Origin: an uncultured Dokdonia sp.
GTDB lineage: Bacteria; Bacteroidota; Bacteroidia; Flavobacteriales; Flavobacteriaceae
Direction of reading: 5' to 3'
Assembly: GCA_947503305.1 (NCBI GenBank)
Contig: CANNDF010000006.1
Coordinates: 124,001 to 188,000 of the forward strand
DNA: 64,000 bases
Within the stretch, counting starts at the first letter, position 1. Every line of letters starts with the position of its first letter. The notes under the pieces are model-generated. The model saw only the letters and a list, made by a program, of their open reading frames with translations, did not search any database and was not told where the DNA came from. Below are positions 1 to 8,443 of the stretch, one piece after another. Both the position numbers and the translations under genes were made by a program.

Positions 1-1817
1 TCATCAGTATTATCAAAAGTGTCTCCAAAATAAGAAGTAATCTCTCTTGTAAATCCTGATCCTAAACCTTCTGAAGATGTAGTACCATCAGAAAGAGATA
101 GTCTATTTACAAAGTTGTTACCATTTACATCATAACCAAATTGCTGGAAATCTCCTTGTATAGAGTTTGCAGTTGCAAAGTATTGTCTTCTCAATTGACC
201 AGCCATCTCATCAAGGTTATTCGTGTTGAATCCCCAACCTCCAGCATTAATACCTTCTCTTTCAAACTCTTGATAAGCGTAAGCACCAATGATATCTATT
301 TTTGATTTACCAAACTCTTTCTTGTAGTTTAAAGAAGCTTCAAGAAGTGAGTTGTCTTGATCAAAGGTGTTAAAAGAACCTTGTCCATTACCAGATACTC
401 TATTAATTCCAGTTACTAATGGAGCAAAAGATGTAATTGTTTCTGCTTCAGACTTATCATATCCTACAGTAACTTTGGCACTAAACTCATCAGTAATTTG
501 ATATTCAGCAGATAAGTTTGCTAAGAAACGATCTGTATTAGATCTACTCTGATAGTACTCTAATAAGTTAACTGGATTTAATAAGTTAGATCCAAAATCC
601 AAATCTGCATCGATAGGGAATGTTGGATTTGTTGTAATAGCAGCACCTATTAAATCTCCTGTAGATCCTGCAGATCCACTAATAGGAGCTGCTTCATCAT
701 TTACTCTTGAAATAGATCCCTGGAAATTTATTGTTAATTTATCATCAAAGAATTTATGTTGTGCATTTACACGACCTGTAATACGCTCTTGAGATGAACT
801 TTCAATTACACCAAATTGATTACTGTAAGCTAAAGAAGCACGTACATTACCGCCATTGTAGCTCTTAGAATAACTTAAATCAGTTCTTCTAGAGAATGCA
901 TTTCTCAAGATAACATCTTGAAAATCATTGTCAAATCCTTGGTCTGCCGCCACTGCATCATTTCCTGTGTCAGCGACAGCTTGTAAGAAATCATTACGTC
1001 CTAAAAGGTCATATTCATCAGCTGCAGAAGCAGAACTTACAGATGAATTTAATTCCCAAGTTCCTTTTGAGTTTCCTCTACCTCCTTTAGTTTGGATAAT
1101 GATAACACCATTTGCACCACGAGATCCATAGATCGCTGTTGCAGATGCATCTCTAAGGATGTTAATACTTTCTATATCATTAGGGTTTAAGAAACTTAAT
1201 GGGTTTCTTCCTGCACCACCACCAAAAGCAATATTTCCTGGTGCTGGAGTTCCTGCTGTAGTTAATGGAACACCATCAATTACAAATAATGGATTGTTTC
1301 CAGAACGAATAGAATTAGAACCTCTAATACGTACAGCGATACCTGCACCTGGTTCACCAGAAGACTCTGATATTTGAACCCCTGCAGTTTTACCTTGAAT
1401 TAATTGTTCTGGTGAAGCTATAACCCCTTGGTTAAAATCTTCAGCTTTTACGGCAGATACAGAACCAGTCGCATCCTTTATTGTAGTAGTACCATAACCT
1501 ATTACAACAACTTCGTCTAATGCGTTATCTAATGCAAGTGTTGCATTTACGGTACTTCTTCCTCCTACAGCTATTTCTTGGCTTGCATACCCTACATAAC
1601 TAAATACGAGTACTGCATCACTTGCTACATTATTAAGAGTATAATTACCGTCAAAGTCGGTAGTGGCACCATTCTGTGTACCTTTTACAATAACGTTTGC
1701 ACCTGGCAGCGGGCCACTTTCCTCAGTCACAGTACCAGTCACAGTCTGGGCATTAGCCATCCCTGTAAATAGAACCGCAACAAGCAATAGCATACTTTTA
1801 AGTAATACTTTCTTCAT
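1..1817 (-). CDS. SusC/RagA-family TonB-dependent outer-membrane receptor (C-terminus beyond window)
   Basis: Translating the minus strand from the ATG at 1817 gives an open frame of about 605 codons that runs off the left edge. Residues 1-25 form a Sec signal peptide ending MANAQ. A carboxypeptidase-regulatory-like beta domain (about 27-105) follows, with the family's GxYTL and FSYVGY motifs. The plug domain then carries VVVIGYGTT, GKTAGVQI, VRIRGSNS, PLFVIDGVPL and ASATAIYGSRGANGVI, typical of SusC/RagA proteins. The remainder is barrel sequence. These receptors import oligosaccharides or peptides through the outer membrane with a SusD lipoprotein, which would lie left of the window. A LacI-type operator sits 117 bp upstream of the start, and a matching one precedes the sugar operon at 54781, so a sugar substrate is likely. 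The substrate itself cannot be read from the sequence. Confidence 0.93.
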   Translation of the reverse strand, partial: MKKVLLKSMLLLVAVLFTGMANAQTVTGTVTEESGPLPGANVIVKGTQNGATTDFDGNYTLNNVASDAVLVFSYVGYASQEIAVGGRSTVNATLALDNALDEVVVIGYGTTTIKDATGSVSAVKAEDFNQGVIASPEQLIQGKTAGVQISESSGEPGAGIAVRIRGSNSIRSGNNPLFVIDGVPLTTAGTPAPGNIAFGGGAGRNPLSFLNPNDIESINILRDASATAIYGSRGANGVIIIQTKGGRGNSKGTWELNSSVSSASAADEYDLLGRNDFLQAVADTGNDAVAADQGFDNDFQDVILRNAFSRRTDLSYSKSYNGGNVRASLAYSNQFGVIESSSQERITGRVNAQHKFFDDKLTINFQGSISRVNDEAAPISGSAGSTGDLIGAAITTNPTFPIDADLDFGSNLLNPVNLLEYYQSRSNTDRFLANLSAEYQITDEFSAKVTVGYDKSEAETITSFAPLVTGINRVSGNGQGSFNTFDQDNSLLEASLNYKKEFGKSKIDIIGAYAYQEFEREGINAGGWGFNTNNLDEMAGQLRRQYFATANSIQGDFQQFGYDVNGNNFVNRLSLSDGTTSSEGLGSGFTREITSYFGDTFDNTD

Positions 1818-1934
1818 AAGATTCTTGTTTAAAATTAGTTTGCTTAGTTTTAAAAATTTAGCGTTTAGTCACTTTATAAGCGCCTAATTTATGTAAAATT
1901 TACGTTAACACAATGCAATTACTTCGTTAAAGTT

Positions 1935-1950
1935 ACGAAAACGTTTTCGT
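1935..1950. promoter_or_regulatory. LacI-type operator upstream of the SusC gene
   Basis: ACGAAAACGTTTTCGT is a perfect 16-bp palindrome with the central CG typical of LacI/GalR-family operators. It lies 117 bp upstream of the SusC start. A copy with one difference lies 113 bp upstream of the sugar operon at 54781. I infer control of both by the same LacI-family regulator, whose gene is not in this window. Confidence 0.65.
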
Positions 1951-2036
1951 GTTTATAACACGTTTTTACTAATATATTCTAAAATTGCAAGCTCATTTTT
2001 TGACAAGTATTTATATTTCTTTAGCACTAATTATTA

Positions 2037-2073
2037 AAACCATAATCATTATTAGAATAATTACGGTTTTTTT
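2037..2073. other. Imperfect hairpin with T-run in the divergent intergenic region 1818-2227
   Basis: Arms AACCATAATCATT and, after a short loop, AATAATTACGGTT pair imperfectly and are followed by seven T on the plus strand, like an intrinsic terminator. No plus-strand gene precedes it, because the SusC gene runs the other way. It could end a small RNA started near the operator, or be a relic. Apart from this hairpin, the operator at 1935 and the promoter at 2205, I see nothing else in this 410-base gap. Confidence 0.35.
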
Positions 2074-2204
2074 GCAAATCTTTTAGGCTCAACGTTTCAA
2101 ATGTAATTGTCGTATAGTATATGTGAGATTTTATGAAAATTTTAGCAATTGATTGAAATTTACTTCTTTTTGAATCCTTAGGAGAATTAAAAAGAGTGAA
2201 GAAG

Positions 2205-2212
2205 TATATTTG
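2205..2212 (+). promoter_or_regulatory. Bacteroidetes -7 promoter element (TATATTTG)
   Basis: TATATTTG matches TAnnTTTG exactly. It ends 15 bases before the ATG at 2228 and covers the in-frame TTG at 2210, so that TTG cannot be the start codon. I found no convincing -33 element. Confidence 0.6.
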
Positions 2213-2227
2213 TGTAAATTACATAGA

Positions 2228-3454
2228 ATGATAGAGGATACTATAACGAAAGATGTTATTATTATTGGTGGAGGGGCAGCAGGTTTTTTTACAGCCATTA
2301 ACATAGCTACCCAAAGACCAGATTTATCTATTGCAATTCTAGAAAGAGGAAAAGAAGTGCTTACAAAAGTTCGTATTTCAGGTGGTGGACGTTGTAATGT
2401 AACACATGCTGAATTTGATCCTAAGGAACTCTCAAAAAATTATCCTCGCGGAGAAAAAGAATTACTGGGCCCCTTTCATACATTTATGACGGGTGATACT
2501 ATAGCATGGTTTGAAGATCGTGGTGTAACACTAAAAATAGAGGAAGATGGTCGGATGTTTCCTGTCACAGATTCTTCAAAAACGATTATAGATTGTTTTT
2601 TGAATGAAGCAAGGCGATTAAAAATTGATGTGTTAAAAAATCATATCGTACAAGATATCGCTTTCGCGAAAGCGAAATACGAATTAAAAACTTCTCAATC
2701 TAAATATCTCACAAAACATCTTGTAGTAGCTACAGGGAGTAATCCTAAAATATGGAAGCTACTAGAAAAAAAAGGGCATACCATTACACCTGCAGTACCC
2801 TCATTATTTACTTTTAATAATAAAGACAAAAGAATCAAAAACTTAATGGGACTTGCTACCGAAGTAAGTGTAACTGTCCAAGGAGAAACTTTGACATCAG
2901 AGGGACCTTTGCTTATAACTCATTGGGGAATGAGTGGACCGGCTATTTTAAAGTTATCTGCATGGGGTGCTAGAAAGTTGAATGCTCGTAATTACGATTT
3001 TAAGATTAAAGTAAATTGGTTAGTGCATCTTACTGGAGAAGATACTTTAAAATTATTGATTGATCTTAAAAATTCATTTCCTAAACAATCTCCATATACA
3101 TACGCTCAGTTAGGATTGCCCAAACGGTTATGGCAAAATCTTTTGGTTGCCTCTTTAATTAATGAAAAAGAAAAGTGGGCAGATATTAATAAGAAGCAAT
3201 TACAAAAACTTAGTAATGAACTTACAGAAGGAGTTTTTCATATTAATGGGAAGAGTACTTTTAAAGAAGAGTTTGTAACAGCTGGAGGTGTAGATTTAAA
3301 AGAAATAAATTTTAAAACTTTTGAAAGTAAAGTATGTAAAGAATTATATCTCGCTGGAGAGGTGCTTAATATAGATGCAATTACTGGAGGGTTTAATTTT
3401 CAAAATGCATGGACAGGGGGATTCCTTATTGCACAAGCAATAGCAAATAAATAA
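2228..3454 (+). CDS. BaiN/HI0933-family NAD(P)/FAD-dependent oxidoreductase
   Basis: This 408-residue flavoprotein begins with the dinucleotide-binding motif DVIIIGGGAAGFFTA and an acidic strand end (ILERGKE). It then shows the family signature KVRISGGGRCNVTH. GPLLITHWGMSGPAIL in the middle and the C-terminal AGEVLNIDAITGGFNFQNAW segment, which closes the FAD site, are also typical of the YhiN/HI0933/BaiN family. The physiological substrate of most members is unknown, although BaiN is linked to bile-acid reduction, so only an oxidoreductase role is safe. I chose ATG 2228 over the in-frame TTG at 2210 because the promoter overlaps the latter. One copy of the 14-bp palindrome encodes the peptide AFAKA in a loop before LVVATGS. 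The gene is monocistronic and ends at a bidirectional terminator. Confidence 0.9.
   Translation: MIEDTITKDVIIIGGGAAGFFTAINIATQRPDLSIAILERGKEVLTKVRISGGGRCNVTHAEFDPKELSKNYPRGEKELLGPFHTFMTGDTIAWFEDRGVTLKIEEDGRMFPVTDSSKTIIDCFLNEARRLKIDVLKNHIVQDIAFAKAKYELKTSQSKYLTKHLVVATGSNPKIWKLLEKKGHTITPAVPSLFTFNNKDKRIKNLMGLATEVSVTVQGETLTSEGPLLITHWGMSGPAILKLSAWGARKLNARNYDFKIKVNWLVHLTGEDTLKLLIDLKNSFPKQSPYTYAQLGLPKRLWQNLLVASLINEKEKWADINKKQLQKLSNELTEGVFHINGKSTFKEEFVTAGGVDLKEINFKTFESKVCKELYLAGEVLNIDAITGGFNFQNAWTGGFLIAQAIANK
2660..2673. repeat. GCTTTCGCGAAAGC palindrome, copy 1 (intragenic)
   Basis: Exact 14-bp palindrome, extended to 16 bp by flanking C and G. It lies in the BaiN-family gene and is read as Ala-Phe-Ala-Lys-Ala. 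Confidence 0.95.
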
Positions 3455-3483
3455 TCTATTAGCTACAATACCCATTTAAAACT

Positions 3484-3521
3484 AACAACCCTTTTTTATA
3501 GATAATGAAAAAAGGGTTGTT
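3484..3521. terminator. Bidirectional intrinsic terminator
   Basis: A perfect 13-bp stem (ACAACCCTTTTTT at 3485-3497 with its complement at 3508-3520) surrounds a 10-base loop and carries T-rich ends on both strands. It lies between the convergent BaiN-family and S8 protease genes. Confidence 0.85.
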
Positions 3522-3536
3522 TCCTTAATAATTAGA

Positions 3537-5411
3537 TTACTTCTTTATCACTTTTAGAGTTGTAGATTTTCCTGAAGAACTATGTATAGTCACAAAATAA
3601 AGTCCAGGGTTTCCTTCAATCGATAAATTCATAGTAGTAGTGTCGTTTTTAAATTCATACGAAGAGATGACTTGTCCCATGACATTTATAATATTAACGG
3701 TAGGGTTAGAAAAAGCTGCTTTCGTTTTTATATTAAATTGACCTGATGATGGATTTGGATAAACACTTACAGTAGATGACGTTGTTTCTTGTAGTGTTAG
3801 TGTTTCTTGTGTTGCCTGGATAGCAGCAAGCGCATCTAACTTTCCATACCCCCATAAATCATTTGGAACGGTTCCAGTGAAGCTATCTTGACGACTGGTG
3901 TCTTGAAGGATCGTTCTTATTTGTTCTGGTGTAAGATCTGGATTGACTTCAAGCATTAATGCTATAACACCTGTAGATAGTGGAGCCGAAGCACTCACAG
4001 CATTTTGAATGCCATATATACCATTGCTATTTTCAAGAATATTAAATGAGAAGTTTGCATAGTAAGTATCTTCTACATAAGCGGCATGACATACTTCTCC
4101 TGGAGCTGCAAAATCTATTCCTAATCGATTATCTTGAGTAGGACCACTACTTGAACCTATCCATAGTTCTCCTGAGTCTCCTTGATTTACGATTTGCCTA
4201 GGAATCCCATCGATATCTATCCAGCTATTTTGCACAACATAATCACCTGGAGTAATCACAAGATTTGCACTAGCATAATCATTTATGCTAAATCCAGGTG
4301 TTATAAAATTACCAAATCGATTTTCATTAAAAAATGCAGCGGGATTTAAGGTTGCATTAAAGTTACCATTATCTATTTGTGTTCCTTCTAAGATTACTTT
4401 GTAAGTACCTTGAGTTCCAGAAAAATCAATTAAAAGTTCGCGACGGTTAGAAGTAGCTCCAAAAAACTCTGTATTAGCACCTCGGTGGCCTATAAAAATA
4501 TCTCCTAGATTTTGATCAGCGACCGCATTGGCATTTGTAGGAGGGTCAAAAGGGCCTTCTATAGTTCCATTAGGTCTTTCTATGCTTACAGTAAAACGAT
4601 CACTTTCGCTATACCATAAGTCAAACCGTAGATTACCTACTTCTGCTTTTATGACATCTATTTCAATAGTTTGATTTTGATTTATTACCCCTGATGCATG
4701 ATTGTCATCACCGCCATCATCACCCACACCACAAACAAAAGGATGTCCCGCTTCTACAAATGCATCTATACTTTGACATATTAAGCTTGTTCCATCTGTA
4801 GGACCTCCTATAGAGCCTAAGTTCATAAGTGTTACAGAAGGAAGTCCTAACTCTTCTATCTTATCTTTTGCAAATTGTATAGCAATTGGTAAAAAATTAG
4901 GGTCAAAAAAAGAATCTTGACCAGGTTGATCTCCAAATGCAGGAAAGGGATCATGAGTCACTTTTATACTAATGATTTTTGCTTTTGGGGCAACACCTTG
5001 AAATTCTAAGGAAGTAGTTCCACTTCCATCCCCAGCAATGATAGATGTAGTAGCAGTACCATGACCTCCACGATCTGTAGACAATGGTGGATCGTTGTTA
5101 AGTAGAGCCTCGTTGATTTGTGCTTCTGTAAATATAGTGCCTACTCCATAGGTGTTTTCTGGATCTGTAGCACCTGTTTGATCAATCATGTCATATATAT
5201 ACGCTATACGAGTATTTCCATTTTCATCAATGAAATCAGGATGACTGTAATCAATACCTCTATCTAACATGACGACTAAAGTGCCATCACCGCTTAAATC
5301 AAATTGCTCATATACTTGGGTAAGATTTACTTCTTCTCTGGCAGGAATTCCTTGTGCGTATAAATAGGATGTACTAAAAAGAATAGAAATGCTTAGTAAT
5401 ATTGTTTTCAT
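3537..5411 (-). CDS. Secreted S8 (subtilisin-like) peptidase with T9SS sorting domain
   Basis: This 624-residue exported serine protease has a signal peptide at 1-19 (ending YLYAQ). The Asp of the triad is in VMLDRGIDYSHPDF (D50), the His in GGHGTATTS (H117), and the Ser is probably S473 in AVSASAPLSTG, where the usual GTSMAxP has lost its Gly-Thr. The oxyanion-hole Asn expected in the AAGNxG motif appears as Asp in GVGDDGG (about D231). Residues 540-624 form a type A T9SS C-terminal domain (VYPNPSSGQFNI, then GLYFVTI and KVIKK), which directs outer-membrane export and surface attachment or release. An upstream in-frame start at 5483 exists, but only the ATG at 5411 places the signal peptide at the N-terminus. 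The triad is intact, so activity is likely, though the altered Ser and Asn motifs leave some doubt. Confidence 0.9.
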   Translation of the reverse strand: MKTILLSISILFSTSYLYAQGIPAREEVNLTQVYEQFDLSGDGTLVVMLDRGIDYSHPDFIDENGNTRIAYIYDMIDQTGATDPENTYGVGTIFTEAQINEALLNNDPPLSTDRGGHGTATTSIIAGDGSGTTSLEFQGVAPKAKIISIKVTHDPFPAFGDQPGQDSFFDPNFLPIAIQFAKDKIEELGLPSVTLMNLGSIGGPTDGTSLICQSIDAFVEAGHPFVCGVGDDGGDDNHASGVINQNQTIEIDVIKAEVGNLRFDLWYSESDRFTVSIERPNGTIEGPFDPPTNANAVADQNLGDIFIGHRGANTEFFGATSNRRELLIDFSGTQGTYKVILEGTQIDNGNFNATLNPAAFFNENRFGNFITPGFSINDYASANLVITPGDYVVQNSWIDIDGIPRQIVNQGDSGELWIGSSSGPTQDNRLGIDFAAPGEVCHAAYVEDTYYANFSFNILENSNGIYGIQNAVSASAPLSTGVIALMLEVNPDLTPEQIRTILQDTSRQDSFTGTVPNDLWGYGKLDALAAIQATQETLTLQETTSSTVSVYPNPSSGQFNIKTKAAFSNPTVNIINVMGQVISSYEFKNDTTTMNLSIEGNPGLYFVTIHSSSGKSTTLKVIKK

Positions 5412-5483
5412 GATACAGGTTTTTATAGTATGTATTATGTCAATACATCGAACTATAAAAAAAATGTCATCAAGGGATAGCAA

Positions 5484-5960
5484 TTAATTTAATCTCCATA
5501 TTTCAAAATTAAGTAAGGTAGCAAAGGCCACCCAACAAGCATAGGGGATTAGTAAGTAGGCAGCTCGTTTATCTACGACTTTAAACCATTTGATAGTGAG
5601 AAGAATAATTGTAAATAAAATTAAAATTTCAATAAGGGCCCATAATGGCTGTTGCATACCAAAAAATAAAATGCTCCATGCAGCATTTAAAATAAGCTGA
5701 AATCCAAAATGATACAGTGCCGTTTGCACCCATTTATGATAAAACCCTTTATGCCATACAAGACCTGCGGCAATACCCATAAGAATATATAATACTGTCC
5801 ATACAGGAGCAAATATCCAATTAGGCGGATTAAAACTAGGTTTGTTGATAGTTGTATACCATCCATCTACACTTGACTGTGTCGAAATAGCACCTATGGC
5901 TCCTACGGAAAGACAAAAAAGGATGGATATAAGTAACTTTACATATAACTTTTTAGACAT
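5484..5960 (-). CDS. tspO: TspO/MBR family tryptophan-rich sensory membrane protein
   Basis: The product has 158 residues with five predicted membrane helices, the usual TspO size. Diagnostic segments are the loop-1 motif WYTTINKPSFNPPNW, PVWTVLYILMG in helix 2, LNAAWSILFFG in helix 3 and WVAFATLLNFEIWRLN at the C-terminus. TspO proteins bind porphyrins and other hydrophobic ligands in the membrane and act in tetrapyrrole handling, light or stress signalling; the exact role varies between bacteria. It lies 72 bases upstream of the S8 protease start on the same strand, so the two may share a transcript, but no functional link is evident. Confidence 0.92.
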   Translation of the reverse strand: MSKKLYVKLLISILFCLSVGAIGAISTQSSVDGWYTTINKPSFNPPNWIFAPVWTVLYILMGIAAGLVWHKGFYHKWVQTALYHFGFQLILNAAWSILFFGMQQPLWALIEILILFTIILLTIKWFKVVDKRAAYLLIPYACWVAFATLLNFEIWRLN

Positions 5961-6026
5961 AGTTTAGGCTTGGGTATGGCAAGTTACTAAATTATGTAAA
6001 AGGAAGAGGATAATGATATATGTATA

Positions 6027-7193
6027 CTAATTTTCAATTTCAAAATATGTCCATTCTGTTTGGTTTATATTTTGATCTACTCTAGGGTCATATAAAGGAT
6101 TGTCTGTGCCAAAATATGTCCCCTCTGAGTTTACCCAATAATGATTACTTCCAGAGGTTACAGTATAATGCTCTCCTGTACTGTGATTTCCTATAATAGC
6201 TTTACCAGCGATTGCGTTTACAGACTTAGAATGCCCATGGTCTTTAATGTTATCTCTTTTTAGATATCCAGAATGATTAATGTCAAGAATATCACTATTT
6301 ATTTTTGCAATTGTACTAGATGAGTTGCCTCTTGATTGTATCGCATTCATTCTGGATTGATGTGCGGCAGCACTTGCTCTTGAAGCTTGCGCCCAAAAAG
6401 CATTATCTCGTTGTATGTTCCCAATTAATTGCTTGTTTTTGAACTGTTGCCATTGTGGATTAACGATTGTATTTTCTAGACCGTAGATATACGCTTTTTT
6501 TGCTGCCATAAAGTAGTTACTAGGGGCTTCCATTTCTGTAGTTTGGACATTCCATATGTACGCTCCTTGGTTTTCAGTAACTATTTGAAAAACGAGAATA
6601 AAAGAATATTCACCAGTAGTATTTTTCCATTCGGTTCCCATAGCATAAATGTATCTGTTTGATCCTGTTTGTGGCATTGCCATAGAAAAACGTTGCCAAA
6701 ATTGTTGTACTTTATGTAAAGCGTATGATTTTATTAAAGTGTATCCTTGACTATTTGCCATAGGAACTAATTGTTGTTGGACTATATTTTCTATAGAGAC
6801 AACAGGTGCGATCTCTTTCCCCATCATTTGAGCACTTTGTTGTTTAAAAGGATCTTGAGAATAGAAATATTCAACTTTATTAGTTTTGCCTACTTTGATT
6901 CCGTTAGGGGCTTTTATTTGTATAGGATCGTTTTCGTTAGTGCTGATTTTCCACCCTTGAGGTAATGGGACACTCATTTTAACCATTCCATTTGAAGAGT
7001 CGTATATATTTTGATACTGTTTTCCCTTCTCTTTAGAAGTGGATTGATTTTTACCATCCTTTGATACAACTTGTGACATCTCTTCATAATTCTGGTATTG
7101 ATATTCTTGATCATCTTTACTTGGTGTAAAAACACAAGACATACACATAAATAGAATTATAATCTGAAAGGGAATACAAAAAAATGACTTCAT
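6027..7193 (-). CDS. Predicted lipoprotein of unknown function
   Basis: I do not recognise this 388-residue protein. The N-terminus from the ATG at 7193 is a hydrophobic signal ending in a Cys-containing stretch (MCMSC), consistent with signal peptidase II processing. A polar, Gln/Ser/Lys-rich linker follows. Residues about 60-250 look like a globular domain (KMSVPLPQGWKIS, then a long alpha/beta region with WQRF and WNVQTTEMEAP), and an Ala/Ser/Gln-rich helix precedes a C-terminal SGEHYTV-like module (GEHYTVTSGSNHYWVNSEG). That last motif recurs at the ends of hypothetical Bacteroidetes proteins, as I recall. The in-frame Met at 7229 would bury the signal and is unlikely. The gene is divergent from mvaD. 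Confidence 0.75.
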   Translation of the reverse strand: MKSFFCIPFQIIILFMCMSCVFTPSKDDQEYQYQNYEEMSQVVSKDGKNQSTSKEKGKQYQNIYDSSNGMVKMSVPLPQGWKISTNENDPIQIKAPNGIKVGKTNKVEYFYSQDPFKQQSAQMMGKEIAPVVSIENIVQQQLVPMANSQGYTLIKSYALHKVQQFWQRFSMAMPQTGSNRYIYAMGTEWKNTTGEYSFILVFQIVTENQGAYIWNVQTTEMEAPSNYFMAAKKAYIYGLENTIVNPQWQQFKNKQLIGNIQRDNAFWAQASRASAAAHQSRMNAIQSRGNSSSTIAKINSDILDINHSGYLKRDNIKDHGHSKSVNAIAGKAIIGNHSTGEHYTVTSGSNHYWVNSEGTYFGTDNPLYDPRVDQNINQTEWTYFEIEN

Positions 7194-7309
7194 AATTAAG
7201 AATACTAGATTTATACTATATGATAACATCGTGTGCTATTTAGAATGTCATCATCTTTTTTAAAAAAGAGATAGGAAGTTTCATCATTCATAAAGCCTGT
7301 TGGTTTTTC

Positions 7310-7317
7310 TATCTTTG
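7310..7317 (+). promoter_or_regulatory. -7 promoter element (TATCTTTG) overlapping the mvaD start
   Basis: The motif matches TAnnTTTG exactly, and its last G is the first base of the GTG at 7317. Transcription would begin a few bases downstream, inside the first codons, so either the promoter lies elsewhere or translation starts later, for example at the TTG at 7338. Confidence 0.5.
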
Positions 7318-8417
7318 TGACTGAAAAATCAATTATCTTGGAAATACAATTTGCCTCAAAAGAATATTCAAAAACGATAAAAGATGGTAGTGTTACATAC
7401 CAGTCTCCTAGTAATATTGCACTAGTAAAATATTGGGGTAAATATGGAGAACAATTACCACAAAATCCTAGTATAAGTTTTACACTTAGTAATTGCCATA
7501 CCGTTACTACATTACATTATAAAAAAACCGATAATGCCAATGAAAATGTAACTTTTGAGGTATTTTTAGATCAAAAATTAGCTCCAGATTTTAAGCCAAA
7601 AATTAGCGCTTTTTTTAATCGAATCGAACCGTATGTTCCTTTTATAAAAGCATATGAATTTTGTATTGAGACATCCAATTCTTTTCCACATAGTTCTGGT
7701 ATTGCTTCTTCAGCATCGGGTATGAGTGCATTGTCATTGTGTATTATGGATATGGAACGTCAATTATATTCAGAGATGAGTGATGATTATTTTCGTCAAA
7801 AAGCATCATTTCTTTCTCGCTTAGGTTCAGGGAGTGCATGCAGAAGTATAGAAGGTCCACTTGTAGTATGGGGCAAACATGCTGAGATTGAGAATAGTGA
7901 TCTTCTTTTTGGCACACTATATCCTTATGAAATACATCCTAACTTTACGAGATATCAAGATACAATATTACTTGTGGATAAAGGTGAGAAACAGGTAAGT
8001 AGTACTGTGGGTCATGGATTAATGCATGGCCATGATTATGCAAAAACACGATTTTTACAGGCACAAAAAAATTTATCTACATTGATAGATGTTTTTAAGT
8101 CTGGCGATACAGATCAATTTATAAAAATTGTAGAAAGTGAAGCTTTGACATTACATGCAATGATGATGACAAGTCATCCTTATTTCATTTTGATGAAGCC
8201 TAATACCCTAGAAATTATAAATCGCATATGGGCGTATCGAGAAAATACAGGATCTCATGTATGTTTTACATTAGATGCAGGAGCAAATGTACACGTGCTT
8301 TATCCAGAGCATGAGAAAGAAGCTATACATGAATTTATTAACTCACAATTATCTAAATTCTGCCAGAATGGCCAATATATTGACGATCATGTGGGTTATG
8401 GAGCAAAAAAAGTGTAA
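7317..8417 (+). CDS. mvaD: Diphosphomevalonate decarboxylase
   Basis: The enzyme converts mevalonate diphosphate to isopentenyl diphosphate with ATP, the last step of the mevalonate route. The 366-residue protein has the GHMP-superfamily fold. It opens with TYQSPSNIALVKYWGKYG, which holds the substrate-binding Tyr/Lys-Trp motif specific to this enzyme. The phosphate-binding glycine/serine loop follows (SSGIASSASGMSAL), then LGSGSACRSIEGPLVVW and a C-terminal LDAGANVHVLYP motif. The frame opens at a GTG preceded directly by a -7 box, so the exact start is uncertain by about seven codons. It is followed after 26 bases by the kinase-like gene and then by a UbiA gene, forming an isoprenoid cluster as seen in other flavobacteria. 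Confidence 0.95.
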   Translation: MTEKSIILEIQFASKEYSKTIKDGSVTYQSPSNIALVKYWGKYGEQLPQNPSISFTLSNCHTVTTLHYKKTDNANENVTFEVFLDQKLAPDFKPKISAFFNRIEPYVPFIKAYEFCIETSNSFPHSSGIASSASGMSALSLCIMDMERQLYSEMSDDYFRQKASFLSRLGSGSACRSIEGPLVVWGKHAEIENSDLLFGTLYPYEIHPNFTRYQDTILLVDKGEKQVSSTVGHGLMHGHDYAKTRFLQAQKNLSTLIDVFKSGDTDQFIKIVESEALTLHAMMMTSHPYFILMKPNTLEIINRIWAYRENTGSHVCFTLDAGANVHVLYPEHEKEAIHEFINSQLSKFCQNGQYIDDHVGYGAKKV

Positions 8418-8443
8418 ATTTGCTATAATACTTATAATCTACT

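Noticed and set aside
928-1377. Two plus-strand reading frames of 67 and 72 codons
   Set aside because: They lie antisense to the SusC gene, whose minus-strand translation gives clear plug-domain motifs; they have no promoter or family features.
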